From the NCBI GenBank assembly GCA_003225365.1, contig QHZN01000083.1, positions 1 to 42,906 of the forward strand: a stretch of 42,906 nt of DNA, in the 5' to 3' direction. This DNA comes from Acidobacteriota bacterium. Lineage in GTDB: Bacteria > Acidobacteriota > Terriglobia > UBA7540. Both the position numbers and the translations under genes were made by a program. Under the pieces are notes generated by a model, which saw only the letters and a list, made by a program, of their open reading frames with translations, did not search any database and was not told the DNA's origin. Below, piece after piece: positions 41,824-42,906 of the stretch (positions within the stretch are counted from its first letter, which is position 1; the number at the start of each line of letters is the position of its first letter).

Positions 41824-41829
41824 TATAAT
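41824..41829 (+). promoter_or_regulatory. -10 element of the TonB-C/TPR gene
   Basis: A perfect TATAAT lies 24 bp before ATG 41854. The hexamer 17 bp upstream (TCGGAT) is a poor -35; TTGCCT is too close (12 bp). An activator-dependent promoter is possible. Confidence 0.4.
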
Positions 41830-41853
41830 CGCCTCACGAAACGGAGGTGCAGC

Positions 41854-42558
41854 ATGAGGCGAAAAGTGGCGTGGTTGGCGATGGGCGTTGCGTTGACGCT
41901 GCCCACGCCGGGGCTGGCGCGCCGAAAGAAGGAAGCGAAGAAGGAAACGAACAACATTAAGGACGCGATCCATCATTACGAGCAGGGCTACCGACTCTTC
42001 ACGTTGGGCAAACTGGTCGAGGCTATTGAGGAATATCACGCCGCGCTCAAACTGGATCCGGACGAGGCATACTGGCATAGGGATCTCGCCGAAGCTCTGA
42101 TGGGGAAACACGACCGCCAAGGAGCGACTCAGGAATACGACTTGGCAAGCATGTATTCACCCCATGACGACGGCCTCCGCGCAAGATACGAGGAGCTCGC
42201 AGGACCCAAACCCGACGCAGAACTGAAGGGGCCCAACCCATTGGCGCTGCTGGCCATGCCCAAGACTCCCGTTTCGGACGGGGGCGACGTCGTGCCCCCA
42301 AAGGGAATAGAAATGCCGGAACCGCCCTATCCGGAGGAAGCACGCCGAGCGCAATTGCAGGGTGTAACCGTTCTTCTAGTTATAGTCGGGATTGATGGAA
42401 AAGCCAGCCAAGTGAGCGTGTTAAAATCACTGGGTTTCGGCCTCGACCAAAACGCCATTGACGCGGTTCGAACCTGGAAATTCAAGCCCGCAATCAAAAA
42501 GGGTGTCCCTGTTCCCATGAGGGTGACAGTCGAGGTAACCTTCCGGCTCTTTCGATAG
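41854..42558 (+). CDS. Periplasmic TPR protein with TonB C-terminal domain
   Basis: 234 residues from ATG 41854 (CGGAGG 7 nt upstream). A signal peptide (1-22, ending TPGLA) is followed by a lysine/glutamate-rich patch, two TPR-like repeats (about 33-100: AIHHYEQGYRLFTLGKLVEA, YHAALKLDPDEAYWHRDLAEAL) and a TonB C-terminal domain (about 150-234: MPEPPYPEEARRAQLQGV, then SLGFGLDQNAIDAVRTWKFKPA). Without the usual N-terminal anchor helix and ExbBD-contact residues it is not a classical energy transducer. Stand-alone TonB-C modules of this kind are common in acidobacteria; role unknown, periplasmic scaffold likely. Confidence 0.85.
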   Translation: MRRKVAWLAMGVALTLPTPGLARRKKEAKKETNNIKDAIHHYEQGYRLFTLGKLVEAIEEYHAALKLDPDEAYWHRDLAEALMGKHDRQGATQEYDLASMYSPHDDGLRARYEELAGPKPDAELKGPNPLALLAMPKTPVSDGGDVVPPKGIEMPEPPYPEEARRAQLQGVTVLLVIVGIDGKASQVSVLKSLGFGLDQNAIDAVRTWKFKPAIKKGVPVPMRVTVEVTFRLFR

Positions 42559-42563
42559 CCGGC

Positions 42564-42646
42564 CTCTGGCTCCTCACTTCTTACTTCTGATTTCTGATTT
42601 CTAATTCCCGAAATGCCACAGACCATGGACAAAGGACCACGGACGC
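42564..42646. repeat. Heptad array, words TTCTGAT and GACnnnn, before and within the mutT start
   Basis: CTCTGGC, TCCTCAC, TTCTTAC, TTCTGAT, TTCTGAT, TTCTAAT (42564-42605) are followed by GAC recurring every 7 bp at 42621, 42628, 42635 and 42642. The second part overlaps the presumed N-terminal codons of the nudix gene. Confidence 0.75.
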
Positions 42647-42906
42647 CTTCAGACAAACCTATTCTGGTTGCGGCTGGCATCCTACAGAGGGGCGGCCAAA
42701 TCCTGATTTGCCAGCGCAAGCGCTCGGACCGGTACGGCTTGCAGTGGGAATTTCCGGGCGGGAAGGTTCAAGACGGCGAGGAGCTAAAAGGGGCGCTCCG
42801 TCGCGAGCTCGCCGAGGAACTCGCCATCCAGGCAGAAGTGGGCGAGGAGATCTATCGGCTGGTGCATCGCTATCCCGACCGCTACGTCGAAGTTGTGTTC
42901 TTTGGC
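42613..42906 (+). CDS. mutT: MutT-like Nudix hydrolase, N-terminal part
   Basis: 98 residues visible; the gene runs off the window. MutT-type enzymes hydrolyse 8-oxo-dGTP and related damaged nucleotides. The Nudix box is complete: GKVQDGEELKGALRREL followed by AEELAI, preceded by LICQRKRSDRYGLQWEFPGG, which fits MutT more than generic Nudix proteins. The start is uncertain: ATG 42613 and ATG 42625 both lie inside a heptad array, with no ribosome site, and the first 15 residues (PQTMDKGPRTPSDK) have no counterpart in the family, whose fold begins at ILVAAGIL. Confidence 0.85.
   Translation, partial: MPQTMDKGPRTPSDKPILVAAGILQRGGQILICQRKRSDRYGLQWEFPGGKVQDGEELKGALRRELAEELAIQAEVGEEIYRLVHRYPDRYVEVVFFG

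Overview
The window is about 43 kb of GC-rich chromosomal DNA from a Gram-negative bacterium, most probably an acidobacterium. The placement is an inference. It rests on a long Oar-like TonB-dependent receptor with a carboxypeptidase-regulatory N-domain, several PilZ proteins (one with a zinc ribbon), an hpnCDE squalene set, a meso-DAP type MurE, and an FtsI ending in a PASTA domain. No plasmid, phage or transposase gene was seen.

Layout. 1-5.0 kb: the 3' end of a membrane pyrophosphatase gene, a small secreted protein, and a c-di-GMP-flavoured cluster (a degenerate GGDEF membrane protein, three PilZ proteins and a possible PilZ zinc-ribbon remnant). 5.2-5.6 kb: tRNA-Gly and tRNA-Cys behind a strong promoter. 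5.7-10.3 kb (minus): cysS, a class-III aminotransferase, a YraN-family protein and galT. 10.6-12.4 kb (plus): rpiB-glyA, overlapping by 4 nt. 12.5-17.5 kb (minus): hpnC-hpnD-hpnE and a C45-type Ntn hydrolase. 17.7 kb: a STAS protein. 18.1-22.4 kb: the TonB-dependent receptor and a secreted glycine-rich protein. 22.5-40.6 kb (minus): a nearly complete division and cell-wall (dcw) cluster in the order mraZ-rsmH-ftsL-ftsI-murE-murF-mraY-[58-aa ribbon-helix-helix protein]-murD-ftsW-murG-murC-ftsQ-ftsA-ftsZ. It lacks murB and ddl and is led by a consensus promoter with 10-bp-phased boxes that look like an MraZ operator. 41.0-42.9 kb: msrB, a TPR/TonB-C protein and the start of a mutT-like gene.

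The most unusual feature is a set of short intergenic arrays built from degenerate 7-bp units. There are nine loci using five different heptamer words, usually as facing (inverted) arrays. They sit between tRNA genes, between hpn genes, at four junctions of the dcw cluster, and near msrB/mutT. Some arrays encode the ends of proteins: the MurF tail and the presumed MutT N-terminus. A 58-residue ribbon-helix-helix gene lies directly beside two of the arrays. RHH proteins such as the omega repressor are known to bind 7-bp repeats in direct and inverted orientation, so a link is worth testing, but it is only a hypothesis.

Other dispersed palindromic elements (a 167-bp element with 30-bp terminal inverted repeats, a TTCCAAC-ended family, and a TGTCAT-ended element) also supply stop codons or terminal codons to genes. 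MurD has a long extra C-terminal tail, and MurF lacks about 40 residues of its UDP-substrate domain.
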